DNA of 64,000 bases from Archangium primigenium (GCF_016904885.1 NZ_JADWYI010000001.1:5022001-5086000), one strand, 5' to 3'; shown: positions 28,264 through 35,103, numbered from the stretch's first letter. Program-made: numbers and translations. The notes: generated by a model from the sequence alone, not told the origin.

Positions 28264-29316
28264 CTAGACAGGCCGGTCGAGCTCGGCCTGGATGAGGGGA
28301 AAGACATCCCGGGCCGCGTTCTTGCCCATGAAGACGTCGAGGTGGCCGTAGCCCGGCAGCACGTGCAGCGAGTGGTAGCCGGGCCGGTGGCGCGAGAAGG
28401 CCTCGTAGGTGCGCCGCTGGCTCTCCGCCTCGAAGCAGTGGTTCACCCGGCCCGCCAGGAAGACGAAGCGCGCATCGGTCCGGGGCGCGTGCCGCACGAT
28501 GTCCCGGGGCAGCTCGGGAAAACGCCCGGTGAGCACCAGATGACCCTCCTCCACGCTCTGGAGGATCTGCACGAAGAAGGAGAGGGGCACGTGGGCGAAC
28601 TCGTACGTCAGCCACGCATGGGTGCGCTCATCGAGGTTCTCGTGCTGCCAGAGCGTGGGGTGGCCCACGCCGTAGATCTGGCTCACCATGCGGCACACGG
28701 TGTTGTCGCATTCGGAGTGGGTGGCGCGCGTGAGCAGGGTGAGGAGCCGGGGCAAGAGGCCCTTGGGCTTCAGGCCCCACTGGGGATCGAGGTAGGGCGT
28801 CAGCCGGGACAACAGCGGGATGAGGTGGCGCAGCTTGCGGCGGGCGGCGGGCGGCATCACGGGATGCAGGGAGACGGCGTTGCTGATGACGAGGGGCACC
28901 TGGGGCAGCAGCCCGGCGATGGCCGCCAGGACGAAGCTCATGGCGCCCTGACAGTGGACGATGGCCTTCACCTGGCGCGCGCCCGTCTCGCGCACGATGG
29001 TCTCGACGGCGCGGGGGTGGTCGTGGAGGGCGGCCTCGTCGAGCGTCCACTCGTTGGGCGCGACGTCGATACTCGCCCGCCAGTTCTCCAACCAGACGTC
29101 GTAGCCGTCGGCGATCAGGGCATCGACGAGCGTCCGCCGCGTGGGCGGCCGGAAGATGTTGGCCCGGACCCCGGCGCCATGGACGAGCACCACGGGACCC
29201 CGGAAGGGCGCGCGAGGGCCGCGAACCCGGATGAGGTTCAGGGGCGTACCATCACCCGCGCGGAAATCGATGATCTCCTCGCGAGGTGGGGAAGAGGCGG
29301 TGGTGTGACAGAGCAT
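28264..29316 (-). CDS. Alpha/beta hydrolase with a Cys at the nucleophile elbow
   Basis: 350 residues, first gene of the three-gene oxidoreductase operon, with GGGGGAAA before the ATG. The fold is clear: VVLVHGAGVRANIF (oxyanion-hole HG), then AIVHCQGAMSF at the nucleophile elbow where Cys stands in place of Ser, and YGHLDVF with the catalytic His near the C-terminus. Cys nucleophiles occur in dienelactone hydrolases and polyhydroxyalkanoate synthases; the surrounding sequence here is nearer lipase/PHA-synthase-like proteins. Substrate is unknown; an ester or thioester linked to the alcohol oxidised by the neighbour is an inference. Confidence 0.82.
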   Translation of the reverse strand: MLCHTTASSPPREEIIDFRAGDGTPLNLIRVRGPRAPFRGPVVLVHGAGVRANIFRPPTRRTLVDALIADGYDVWLENWRASIDVAPNEWTLDEAALHDHPRAVETIVRETGARQVKAIVHCQGAMSFVLAAIAGLLPQVPLVISNAVSLHPVMPPAARRKLRHLIPLLSRLTPYLDPQWGLKPKGLLPRLLTLLTRATHSECDNTVCRMVSQIYGVGHPTLWQHENLDERTHAWLTYEFAHVPLSFFVQILQSVEEGHLVLTGRFPELPRDIVRHAPRTDARFVFLAGRVNHCFEAESQRRTYEAFSRHRPGYHSLHVLPGYGHLDVFMGKNAARDVFPLIQAELDRPV

Positions 29317-29484
29317 GATGATTTCCCCCAGATGAGATGAATGGCGACGCCCGCTCCCGGTGGCACGGGGCGTATGGCTCGTCCGCCCGCCCGCGGACGC
29401 GGAGCGCGGAGAGCCGCCAGGGGGGAGGGAGTGGACTCGGGGACGATGTGACGGGAAGCGGAGGCTGGGCGAGGCGCCGACGCC
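29317..29484. other. Intergenic region upstream of the oxidoreductase operon
   Basis: 168 bases between the endonuclease V-like gene and the hydrolase gene, both on the minus strand. It should contain the operon promoter, but I see no convincing -35/-10 pair, dyad or conserved site. Confidence 0.35.
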
Positions 29485-29979
29485 TCATTCCCTCGACAGC
29501 CGGTCCACGTCCTTGAGCAGGGTGGGGACGCGATAGGGCCCGTGCATCGTGCGCACGTGCTCGGCGGCCACCCGCGCGTCCAGGCCCACGGCGGTGACGT
29601 AGAGCGGACGCGTGGCCTCGCCCCGGGACACGGGGGTGGCGAAGTCGGAGCCCTTGAACGCCGTCTTGGCCACGCCGACCACGGGGACACGACGGCCGAG
29701 CACCTCGTACAGGTGCGCGCCCAGTCCCCGCTCGTTCGCGGCGCCCAACCAGACATAGCCGTCGATGATCACGGCCTCCAAGGCGTGCTCCACCTGGGCG
29801 AGCAGGGCGAGCACCACGGGCAGCTCACGCTCGTAGAAGTGCCCGGGCTTGTACTCCGCCGGGGACGGCAGCCGCACCACGCGCCGGTCCGTGGCCACGG
29901 CCGCGTCCCAACTGGGGAAGAGCAACAAGGCGCCATGGGCCTCGTGCTCCAGGTAGTGGACATCGACACAGGCGAGCAT
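29485..29979 (-). CDS. Short, divergent endonuclease V-like protein
   Basis: 164 residues from ATG 29979, with AAGGTGA at good spacing; a GTG nine bases further upstream is less likely. The order matches endonuclease V, which nicks DNA or RNA 3' to inosine: MLACVDVHY (Asp6), YKPGHFYEREL (Glu50 or Glu52), VIIDGYVWLG (Asp73), VPVVGVAKTAFKG (Lys105) and a final PLYVTAVGLDARVAAEHVRTMHGPYR. It lacks about 30 N-terminal residues of the classical enzyme, and the usual GHGxxHPR loop is GYVWLGAANE. So the metal-binding acids look kept but the substrate-wedge and loop regions differ. It starts 13 bases after the upstream lipoprotein gene. Confidence 0.75.
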   Translation of the reverse strand: MLACVDVHYLEHEAHGALLLFPSWDAAVATDRRVVRLPSPAEYKPGHFYERELPVVLALLAQVEHALEAVIIDGYVWLGAANERGLGAHLYEVLGRRVPVVGVAKTAFKGSDFATPVSRGEATRPLYVTAVGLDARVAAEHVRTMHGPYRVPTLLKDVDRLSRE

Positions 29980-29992
29980 GCCGGTCACCTTG

Positions 29993-30394
29993 TTACTCGC
30001 GCTTGAGGATGATCCCGTCGTCGCTCACCGCATAACTGACGCCGAGGTCGACCGCGTTCGAGTCCAGTCCGCAGCGCTCCCCCTCCTCGGGCGTGAAATG
30101 AATGAAGGTCAGTCCTTCTCCGCGAACGACCCACGCGTCGTAGTTCTCGATTTTCTGCAGACAACGCACCAATGCGTCCTCGTGCGTGGATGCGCCCGAG
30201 CCCGGAGGGCGGAAGTCGTCCATGGCGATTTGAAGTGCCTTGAGCTGGGAGCCCGTCACGGCGGTGGCGCTTTTCCCCCACTGCGGGAATTGAATGCGCT
30301 CAGCCACTTCCGGAGGCGCGATGGGCGCCTTCCGATGAATATGGACGCAGCCGCTGGACAGCAGGAGCGAGAGGCCGACGACAAACGAGCGCAC
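29993..30394 (-). CDS. Small lipoprotein of unknown function
   Basis: 133 residues from a GTG start with AAGGGGA six bases upstream. Signal MRSFVVGLSLLLSSGC gives a lipobox with Cys 16. The mature part has a helical stretch (SQLKALQIAMDDFRPP, EDALVRCLQKIENYDAWVV) and a beta-like end (TFIHFTPEEGERCGLDSNAVDLGVSYAVS). Two Cys could form a disulfide. It resembles a class of short myxobacterial lipoproteins, but no function is known. It precedes the endonuclease V-like gene by 13 bases; cotranscription is likely even though the two functions do not match. Confidence 0.7.
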   Translation of the reverse strand: MRSFVVGLSLLLSSGCVHIHRKAPIAPPEVAERIQFPQWGKSATAVTGSQLKALQIAMDDFRPPGSGASTHEDALVRCLQKIENYDAWVVRGEGLTFIHFTPEEGERCGLDSNAVDLGVSYAVSDDGIILKRE

Positions 30395-30833
30395 GTCATT
30401 TCCCCTTGTGATTCGCCGACGACCTCATTGGAGGGCAATCTACCACTCGGTGTGCCACCGACTCCTTCTCGGTGCGCGGACGCGCAAGGGGATCCATGAG
30501 CCCAAAGAACGACGTGCTTGCTCGACAGGTGGCTCGGTTGCTTGGCTGCCCAGCAACTCCCCAGTAAAACCCGGGCGATTCTTTTTTGCGCCACCACGTG
30601 CGGCCAAACAGGTCTTGGGCTTCGCGCGTCGAGGGGCATGCTTGACAACGGTTCGAGGTCGATAAAGAATGCCTGAACGGGCGTCTCACCCACGCCTAAC
30701 CCTCATTGGCTCTCCGTGCGGAGCCTGTTCGAAGGGCTAAGGGGACTCTGTCCTCGGGTGGTTGTTGCGGCCCTTATGGGCGGCAGGCGCGGTGCACGGA
30801 CCCTTGGCCTTGCCATGCCCTTGGGAGTTCGCT
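30395..30833. other. Gene-poor region before the 12-residue-repeat gene
   Basis: 439 bases with no convincing coding frame: the short open frames lack ribosome sites and the usual GC-rich third position. Base composition is lower in GC than the flanks around 30530-30700. The only clear signal is a promoter-like pair at 30642-30670. The region reads like the edge of an acquired segment. Confidence 0.5.
30642..30670 (+). promoter_or_regulatory. Housekeeping-type promoter for the 12-residue-repeat gene
   Basis: TTGACA (perfect -35) at 30642-30647, a 17-base spacer, then AAGAAT (4 of 6 to TATAAT) at 30665-30670. It would give a leader of about 155 bases before the GTG start at 30834. Confidence 0.5.
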
Positions 30834-31484
30834 GTGAACGGGAACAAGAAGCAGAAGAAGCAGGCTCGCGAGCGCGCTGCTCGCAACGGTGAGTCGTATC
30901 ATGATGCGTTGATGCACGTGCGTGCCAAGTGCGCCCGTTGCGACGATTCGCCCGCGAATCCTCAACCTGAGGTGGATCCGCTCCAGTCAAAGCGGCTGAC
31001 CTGTAGTACGTCCCTGGCGGGGTCCATCAAGCCCATGACCGCAGTGCTTGACTCTCCGGCTATGAATGCGGCCCGGCGGTGGGCGGAGTCGCCGGTCATG
31101 AAGATGGCCCAGCGCATGGGTGAATCCCCGGGCATGAAGCTGGCATGGCAGTGGGAGGAGTACTCTCTCTCGAAGGTGACCCGGCAGTGGGCGGAGTCGC
31201 CGGTCATGAAGATGGCCCAGCGCATGGGTGAATCCCCGGGCATGAAACTGGCCCGGCAGTGGGATGAGTATTCTCTCTCAAAGGTGGCCCGGCAGTGGGC
31301 GGAGTCGCCGGTCATGAAGATGGCCCAGCGCATGGGTGAATCCCCGGGCATGAAACTGGCCCGGCAGTGGGATGAGTACTCTCTCTCAAAGGTGGCCCGG
31401 GAGTGGGAGGCGTCCCCCCTGATGAAGGCGGTCCGGCGCATGGAGGAACTCCCTCTCACGAAGGTGGCTCAGCGCCAGGATTAA
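30834..31484 (+). CDS. Protein ending in twelve 12-residue repeats
   Basis: 216 residues from a GTG start preceded by GGGAG. Residues 1-30 are basic (NGNKKQKKQARERAARNG, then ESYHDALMHVR); the A-R-x-x-A-x-x-x-G-x-S-Y-x-x-A-L pattern is one I remember from N-termini of short bacterial proteins of unknown role. A CARC pair follows at 33-36. From residue 74 to the stop the protein consists only of 12-residue units of the type SPxMKxAxxWxE, alternating with YSLSKVARQWAE forms. Higher-order copies of three units (108 bp) are nearly identical at DNA level. Each unit is amphipathic, so a helical rod or surface-binding array is likely. No signal peptide. I do not recognise the family. Confidence 0.7.
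   Translation: MNGNKKQKKQARERAARNGESYHDALMHVRAKCARCDDSPANPQPEVDPLQSKRLTCSTSLAGSIKPMTAVLDSPAMNAARRWAESPVMKMAQRMGESPGMKLAWQWEEYSLSKVTRQWAESPVMKMAQRMGESPGMKLARQWDEYSLSKVARQWAESPVMKMAQRMGESPGMKLARQWDEYSLSKVAREWEASPLMKAVRRMEELPLTKVAQRQD
31053..31484 (+). repeat. Twelve tandem 36-bp units with 108-bp superperiod
   Basis: Units start every 36 bases from 31053, and the twelfth ends with the stop codon at 31484. Positions 31083, 31191 and 31299 start near-identical copies (gcggagtcgccggtcatgaa), showing recent amplification of a three-unit block. There is no non-repeat spacer between copies, and the frame is kept throughout. Confidence 0.9.
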
Positions 31485-31816
31485 GCTCTACGGCGGGTAG
31501 CAACGGGCGCTGACGTCCACCCATCAGTACCCAAGGGGGCTTTCTAGCTGGACCCCTTGGGTACGAGACGAGCGACCCATCCAGGTCCTCCAGGAGCCCC
31601 GCTGGGCTCACGTCGCATCCTCCCGCTGAATTCCTCTGGGCTTCGGCTCGCGTCATTCCCATGGTCCGCCAGGGACCTGCCCGATATGGGTGGGCGGGTG
31701 GTCTGGTTCGTGCTCACGGAGGCCATGGGGGGAATGCGGGGGGGGGAGATCCTCGGTCGTCACATGCTCGTGTGCCCCCGGGGAAAATTTCGACCCAATT
31801 TCTGGGAGGTGGGTCT
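31485..31816. other. Intergenic region between the two repeat-protein genes
   Basis: 332 bases with no convincing gene. It contains the perfect hairpin at 31527-31564 and a G-run (31735-31748). Short frames reading through the hairpin lack ribosome sites. Confidence 0.5.
31527..31564 (+). terminator. Perfect 12-bp inverted repeat (terminator or regulatory stem)
   Basis: Arms GTACCCAAGGGG and CCCCTTGGGTAC flank a 14-base loop, 43 bases after the stop of the 12-residue-repeat gene. Position suggests a transcription end or a 3' stabilising stem, but no T-run follows, so an operator or recombination site remains possible. Confidence 0.5.
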
Positions 31817-32470
31817 ATGGGCGTTGACAGGCGATGGGAACTGGCGGCGAGACTCCAGCGAGCGGAGCGGGCATTACAGGAGGTCCAGCCGGGGCTTGAT
31901 GAATCCGAGGGAACTCGGATGCGCTATTTGGGTGCTCGGGTGGAACACGCGGAAGCCAAGCGGGATGCCGTGGAGGCGTTGCTCATGCAAGCCCTGACCA
32001 CTGCGCTCCCCCCTTTCAATCACAATCAGACTTGCATTTATTTCAAGCCAGACATATATCGGCCTCGAAAGAGAGGAGAAAACATATGTCAAAGCTCTAC
32101 CCCACTGCGAACAACACGCAACACAGCTACGGGTTGCCCGCTTTCGAGGAGCGGGACGGGAAGCTCTACCCCACTGCGAACAACACGCAGTACATCTACG
32201 GGTTGCCCGCTTTCGAGAAGCGGGACGGGAAGCTCTACCCCACTGCGAACAACACGCAACACAGCTACGGGTTGCCCGCTTTCGAGAAGCGGGACGGGAA
32301 GCTCTACCCCACTGCGAACAACACGCAGTGCAGCTACGGGTTGCCCGCTTTCGAGGACTGGGACGGGTAGCCAAGTAGTAGGGGTCCTGACGCCCTCATG
32401 GTTGGTCCCACGAGTCCCCTCTGGACGCCAGGACCTCCAGGAGTGCAATCACCCCGGAGTTCGTGCGTAA
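31817..32470 (+). CDS. Doubtful helical frame reading into the 69-bp repeats
   Basis: ATG at 31817 follows GGGAGGTGGG, a good ribosome site. The first 62 residues (RRWELAARLQRAERALQEV onward) look like a real amphipathic or coiled-coil helix. After about 32010 the DNA turns AT-rich and the frame runs out of phase through the four 69-bp repeats, coding for STPLRTTRNTATGCPLSRSG-type repeats, with no stop until 32470. Either the gene is a remnant cut off by the repeat-peptide gene, or the real product is short and I cannot see its end. Coding is supported only for the first part. Confidence 0.3.
   Translation: MGVDRRWELAARLQRAERALQEVQPGLDESEGTRMRYLGARVEHAEAKRDAVEALLMQALTTALPPFNHNQTCIYFKPDIYRPRKRGENICQSSTPLRTTRNTATGCPLSRSGTGSSTPLRTTRSTSTGCPLSRSGTGSSTPLRTTRNTATGCPLSRSGTGSSTPLRTTRSAATGCPLSRTGTGSQVVGVLTPSWLVPRVPSGRQDLQECNHPGVRA
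32032..32080 (+). promoter_or_regulatory. Promoter and ribosome site of the 23-residue-repeat peptide
   Basis: TTGCAT at 32032-32037, a 17-base spacer and TATATC at 32055-32060 form a fair promoter in an AT-rich pocket. AGAGGAGAAA at 32071-32080 is a near-ideal Shine-Dalgarno sequence, 5 bases before the ATG at 32086. Such a strong site is unusual in this GC-rich window and suggests high expression. Confidence 0.55.
32086..32370 (+). CDS. 94-residue peptide made of four 23-residue repeats
   Basis: After M-S the whole protein is four units: KLYPTANNTQ, two variable residues (HS, YI, HS, CS), YGLPAFE, two variable residues (ER, KR, KR, DW), DG. The stop directly follows unit four. Codons fit the GC-rich third position of real genes in this frame only. 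There is no signal peptide, membrane segment or separate leader. Variation is confined to two small windows, as in precursors that carry several core peptides, and each unit has Thr/Ser, Lys, Tyr-Gly and Glu/Asp residues that known peptide-modifying enzymes use. No maturation enzyme or transporter is adjacent, so this is a speculation; a binding or structural repeat protein is equally possible. Confidence 0.75.
   Translation: MSKLYPTANNTQHSYGLPAFEERDGKLYPTANNTQYIYGLPAFEKRDGKLYPTANNTQHSYGLPAFEKRDGKLYPTANNTQCSYGLPAFEDWDG
32092..32367 (+). repeat. Four contiguous 69-bp tandem repeats
   Basis: Copies at 32092-32160, 32161-32229, 32230-32298 and 32299-32367 have identical length. They differ almost only at codons 11-12 and 18-20 of the unit. 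No spacers. Nearly all changes alter amino acids, while the rest is invariant even at third positions, so duplication is recent. Confidence 0.95.
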
Positions 32471-32514
32471 GCTCGGGGAGGCGCCCACGCGGCCCTCCGA
32501 AGGAGCCGTCCCTC

Positions 32515-34062
32515 ATGAAGAAGCTGCTGGTGTTCGTCGTGCTGCTGGCCGTGGGGGTCGGGGCGGCGTACCACTTCGGACTGCTGTCTCGCCTGGGCGT
32601 CCGGGTCCGGTTCATCCCCAAGGATCCGGCGCTGCTCGCCTACTTCGGCCCGGACACCCGCGAGCTGCTGGTCGTCCACTCCACCGAGCTGGACATGCCC
32701 CTGGACACGAAGACCCAGGAGGAACTGGACCGGCAGGTGAAGGACGTCCACGCGAAGACGGGCGTCGACACCCGCGAGGACCTGGACTCGCTCGCGGTGA
32801 CCACCGGGCTGGCCGTGGCCCGAGGGCGCTTCGACTGGGCGCGGCTGTCCACCTACCTCCAGTCCGAGGGCTACACCCTCACCGAGCTGGAGGGCGTGCC
32901 CACGGCGGTGAAGGCCCAGGCGGCGGACGTGGCGCTCGACGGGCACTACCTGCTCGTCGGTCCCCAGAACCTCGTGAGCCAGGCGCTCGCGCTCAAGCGC
33001 CAGGGCGGTGGCCTCGGGGATGACAGCCCCCTGGTGAAGGCCCTGGACACCATTGGCTGGAAGCACGGCATGGTGGGCGGCCTCGTGTCCGGCTCTCGCC
33101 TGCCGGATCTCATGGGCAAGACGGGAATGCTCCAGTCGCTGCTGGGCGCGTTCGACGTCACGCCGGAAGGGCTCGACCTGCACGGCACCGCCCTCACCGG
33201 CGGCGAGAAGCAGGGCCAGGCCCTGCTCAAGCTGTTGGAGTTGGGACGCTCGGTCCTGCTGCTGACCACGGGCATGGAGACGGCGGAAGAGCAGCGCCTG
33301 CTGGCCGACGCCCTGCGCAAATCCGAGTTGAAGGCGGACGCCCAGGGCGTGGTGACCGGACACATCCGTTTCCCCCATGCGCTGGTGGATGCGACGTCCG
33401 CGAGCTACGCCCAGGCCGACTTCTCGGGCCACTTCCAGAAGCTGAACCAGGCCGCCGCGGACGAGGAGGACAGCCCCTCGGCGGTGCGGCCTCCGGCGCC
33501 GCGCCCGTCCGTCGTCTCCCCGCCCGTCACGACCGGAGTGCGGGCGGCCCCGGGCCCCGTGGACTGGAAGCCGCCGGTGCTCGGCCTGTTCCTGTTGGTG
33601 ATCGTGCTGGTGACGATGGGCGCCCAGAGCCGTCCGGGCATGTTCAACGTGCTCTTCCACCCGCTCTACCTGCTGCCCTTCGCGGTCGCGACGATGGGCG
33701 TGGTCGTGTTCCGGTGGACGGGGCACGCGGGCGGCGTGTTCGACGTGCTCGTGCGGCCCATGCCCGAGTGGCACCGCCTCGTGTCCTATCCGCTGGCCCA
33801 GCCCGTGGCGCTGAGCGCCGCGGTGCCGCTGGTGTTCGCGGTGCTGTCGGGGGTGATGCCGTGGCTGCGGCGGTTCGCGGCGGGGCTCGGGGTGGGCTTC
33901 AGCGCCTGGCTCGCGGTGGAGGCGTTCTCCCATCCGCCGCTGGCGCTCATCCCCCCGGCCTACACGCAGTACTGGTACGCTGGCAACGCGCTGATGGCGT
34001 TGGTGCTGGCGCGGCTCGCCTTGCCGCCGCGCCAGGCCGCGAGAAGTACCCGACGTCCGTGA
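32515..34062 (+). CDS. Membrane protein with large extracytoplasmic domain
   Basis: 515 residues from ATG 32515 with GAAGGAG upstream. A first hydrophobic helix (LLVFVVLLAVGVGAAYHFG, residues 4-22) is followed by about 300 residues outside the membrane (RFIPKDPALLAYFGPDTRELLVVHSTELDMP onward), a Pro-rich linker near 325-350, then at least four more hydrophobic segments between about 360 and 505 (GLFLLVIVLVTMG, LYLLPFAVATMGVVVF, PVALSAAVPLVFAVLSG, NALMALVLARLAL). I do not recognise the family. It is followed after 22 bases by the ADP-ribosyltransferase-like gene and may be its operon partner. Confidence 0.7.
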   Translation: MKKLLVFVVLLAVGVGAAYHFGLLSRLGVRVRFIPKDPALLAYFGPDTRELLVVHSTELDMPLDTKTQEELDRQVKDVHAKTGVDTREDLDSLAVTTGLAVARGRFDWARLSTYLQSEGYTLTELEGVPTAVKAQAADVALDGHYLLVGPQNLVSQALALKRQGGGLGDDSPLVKALDTIGWKHGMVGGLVSGSRLPDLMGKTGMLQSLLGAFDVTPEGLDLHGTALTGGEKQGQALLKLLELGRSVLLLTTGMETAEEQRLLADALRKSELKADAQGVVTGHIRFPHALVDATSASYAQADFSGHFQKLNQAAADEEDSPSAVRPPAPRPSVVSPPVTTGVRAAPGPVDWKPPVLGLFLLVIVLVTMGAQSRPGMFNVLFHPLYLLPFAVATMGVVVFRWTGHAGGVFDVLVRPMPEWHRLVSYPLAQPVALSAAVPLVFAVLSGVMPWLRRFAAGLGVGFSAWLAVEAFSHPPLALIPPAYTQYWYAGNALMALVLARLALPPRQAARSTRRP

Positions 34063-34084
34063 ACCATCTTCCGAGGCCAGTCAC

Positions 34085-35086
34085 ATGCCCAATGTGAAGT
34101 TTCCCGTGGGGACGTGGGTCAACATCTTCACGCAGGACAGGCTCTGGGGTGGCCTCGTCGAGACGCACGAGGAGGACAAGACCCTGGTCAAGGTCTTCTA
34201 CCTCAAGGCTCGGAAGTCAGACCCGAGCAAGCGGAAGATGGCCGTGAAGTACCTTCTCGTGCCCAACGAGCAGCTGTGGCTCAACAAGCTCGAGCAAGCG
34301 AAGCCGGGCTATCACGCCCTGATCAGCAAGCTCCAACTGGGGCAGACGGCCAACCCCGTCACGCCCTACACGGGACAGGAGGACGTCTTCTTCCATGTCT
34401 CCTCGATGAAATACATCGAGTCCATCGCGCGCAATGGACTGCAGCCCTTGACCTCCATCCAGATGGCCGTCACGGGGGCCGATGCCGCGAGAAGCGTCGA
34501 CGCGGCGAACTGGAAGAGCTACGGCCAGGGGGTCGTGGGGGCCCAGCTGGGGTCGGGCGGGAGTTTGACGGAAGGGCTCACGGGCCCCCTGGGCTCCTCG
34601 GTCTATCTGGCGAAGAAGGCGCACGGACTGGCGATCTACATCTCCCTGCGGGTGCGGCTTGGCGAGGAGCCGCTGCTCCTCACGGTCAAACGGGACAAGC
34701 TCCCGCTGCCCATGACCGTGGATCCCAACAACGCGGCGGATGCCGTGCGCTATCCGGGAGTCATCAGGCCGGAGTGCATCAACGTCGTGAAGCATTGGGA
34801 CGACCGCCAGGCCGCGCAGCTCTACGAGCTGATCAGCATCAAGCAGACCTTCGGCGAAACGAGCATCCCCGAGATCTTCGAGCTGGAGGGAGTCCTCGTC
34901 GACAAGGTCTTGAAGAACCACACGGCCTACTCGGAAGCGCTCAAGACCACGGCCTTCACGCTCAAGAAGAAGCAAGAGGAAGCCCTGCTGCGGGACGAGT
35001 TCCTGCCTCCCGAGGGCATGGAAGACGCGGAGGAAGTCTCGAGTCTGGACGACTTCGAGGCACGGCTCAAAGCCCTCCGGAGCTGA
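34085..35086 (+). CDS. Putative ADP-ribosyltransferase-fold protein
   Basis: 333 residues, no signal peptide. From about residue 100 the sequence follows the compact ART pattern known from KptA/DarT-like and PARP-like proteins: VFFHVSSMKYIESIARNGL (His104), SVYLAKKAHGLAIYIS (Tyr174) then LLLTVKRDKL, and GVIRPECINVVKHW (Glu230), a possible H-Y-E set. Residues 1-95 (VGTWVNIFTQDRLWGGLVETHEEDKTLVKVFYL) look like a small SH3-type barrel. The last 90 residues are Lys/Glu-rich helices. It could modify nucleic acid, NAD or a protein, as a toxin or a housekeeping enzyme. No antitoxin macrodomain gene is adjacent. Confidence 0.6.
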   Translation: MPNVKFPVGTWVNIFTQDRLWGGLVETHEEDKTLVKVFYLKARKSDPSKRKMAVKYLLVPNEQLWLNKLEQAKPGYHALISKLQLGQTANPVTPYTGQEDVFFHVSSMKYIESIARNGLQPLTSIQMAVTGADAARSVDAANWKSYGQGVVGAQLGSGGSLTEGLTGPLGSSVYLAKKAHGLAIYISLRVRLGEEPLLLTVKRDKLPLPMTVDPNNAADAVRYPGVIRPECINVVKHWDDRQAAQLYELISIKQTFGETSIPEIFELEGVLVDKVLKNHTAYSEALKTTAFTLKKKQEEALLRDEFLPPEGMEDAEEVSSLDDFEARLKALRS

Positions 35087-35103
35087 CGCGAGCGAGGGCC
35101 GTG

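Noticed and set aside
29352-29372. Sigma-54-like TGGCAC element before the hydrolase operon
   Set aside because: The -12 element is not TTGC at the required spacing and the orientation is opposite to the operon.
30256-30693. Minus-strand frame of 145 residues in the gene-poor region
   Set aside because: No ribosome site, overlaps the lipoprotein gene in another frame, and codon third positions are not GC-rich.
31053-32367. Possible CRISPR-like arrays
   Set aside because: Repeats are contiguous without unique spacers, keep a coding frame, and no cas gene is near.
20738-32370. Idea that the TOMM-type kinase fusion controls the 23-residue-repeat peptide as a thiazole/oxazole peptide
   Set aside because: No YcaO or dehydrogenase gene in the window, the units contain only one Cys in total, and the genes are 7 kb apart with core genes between.
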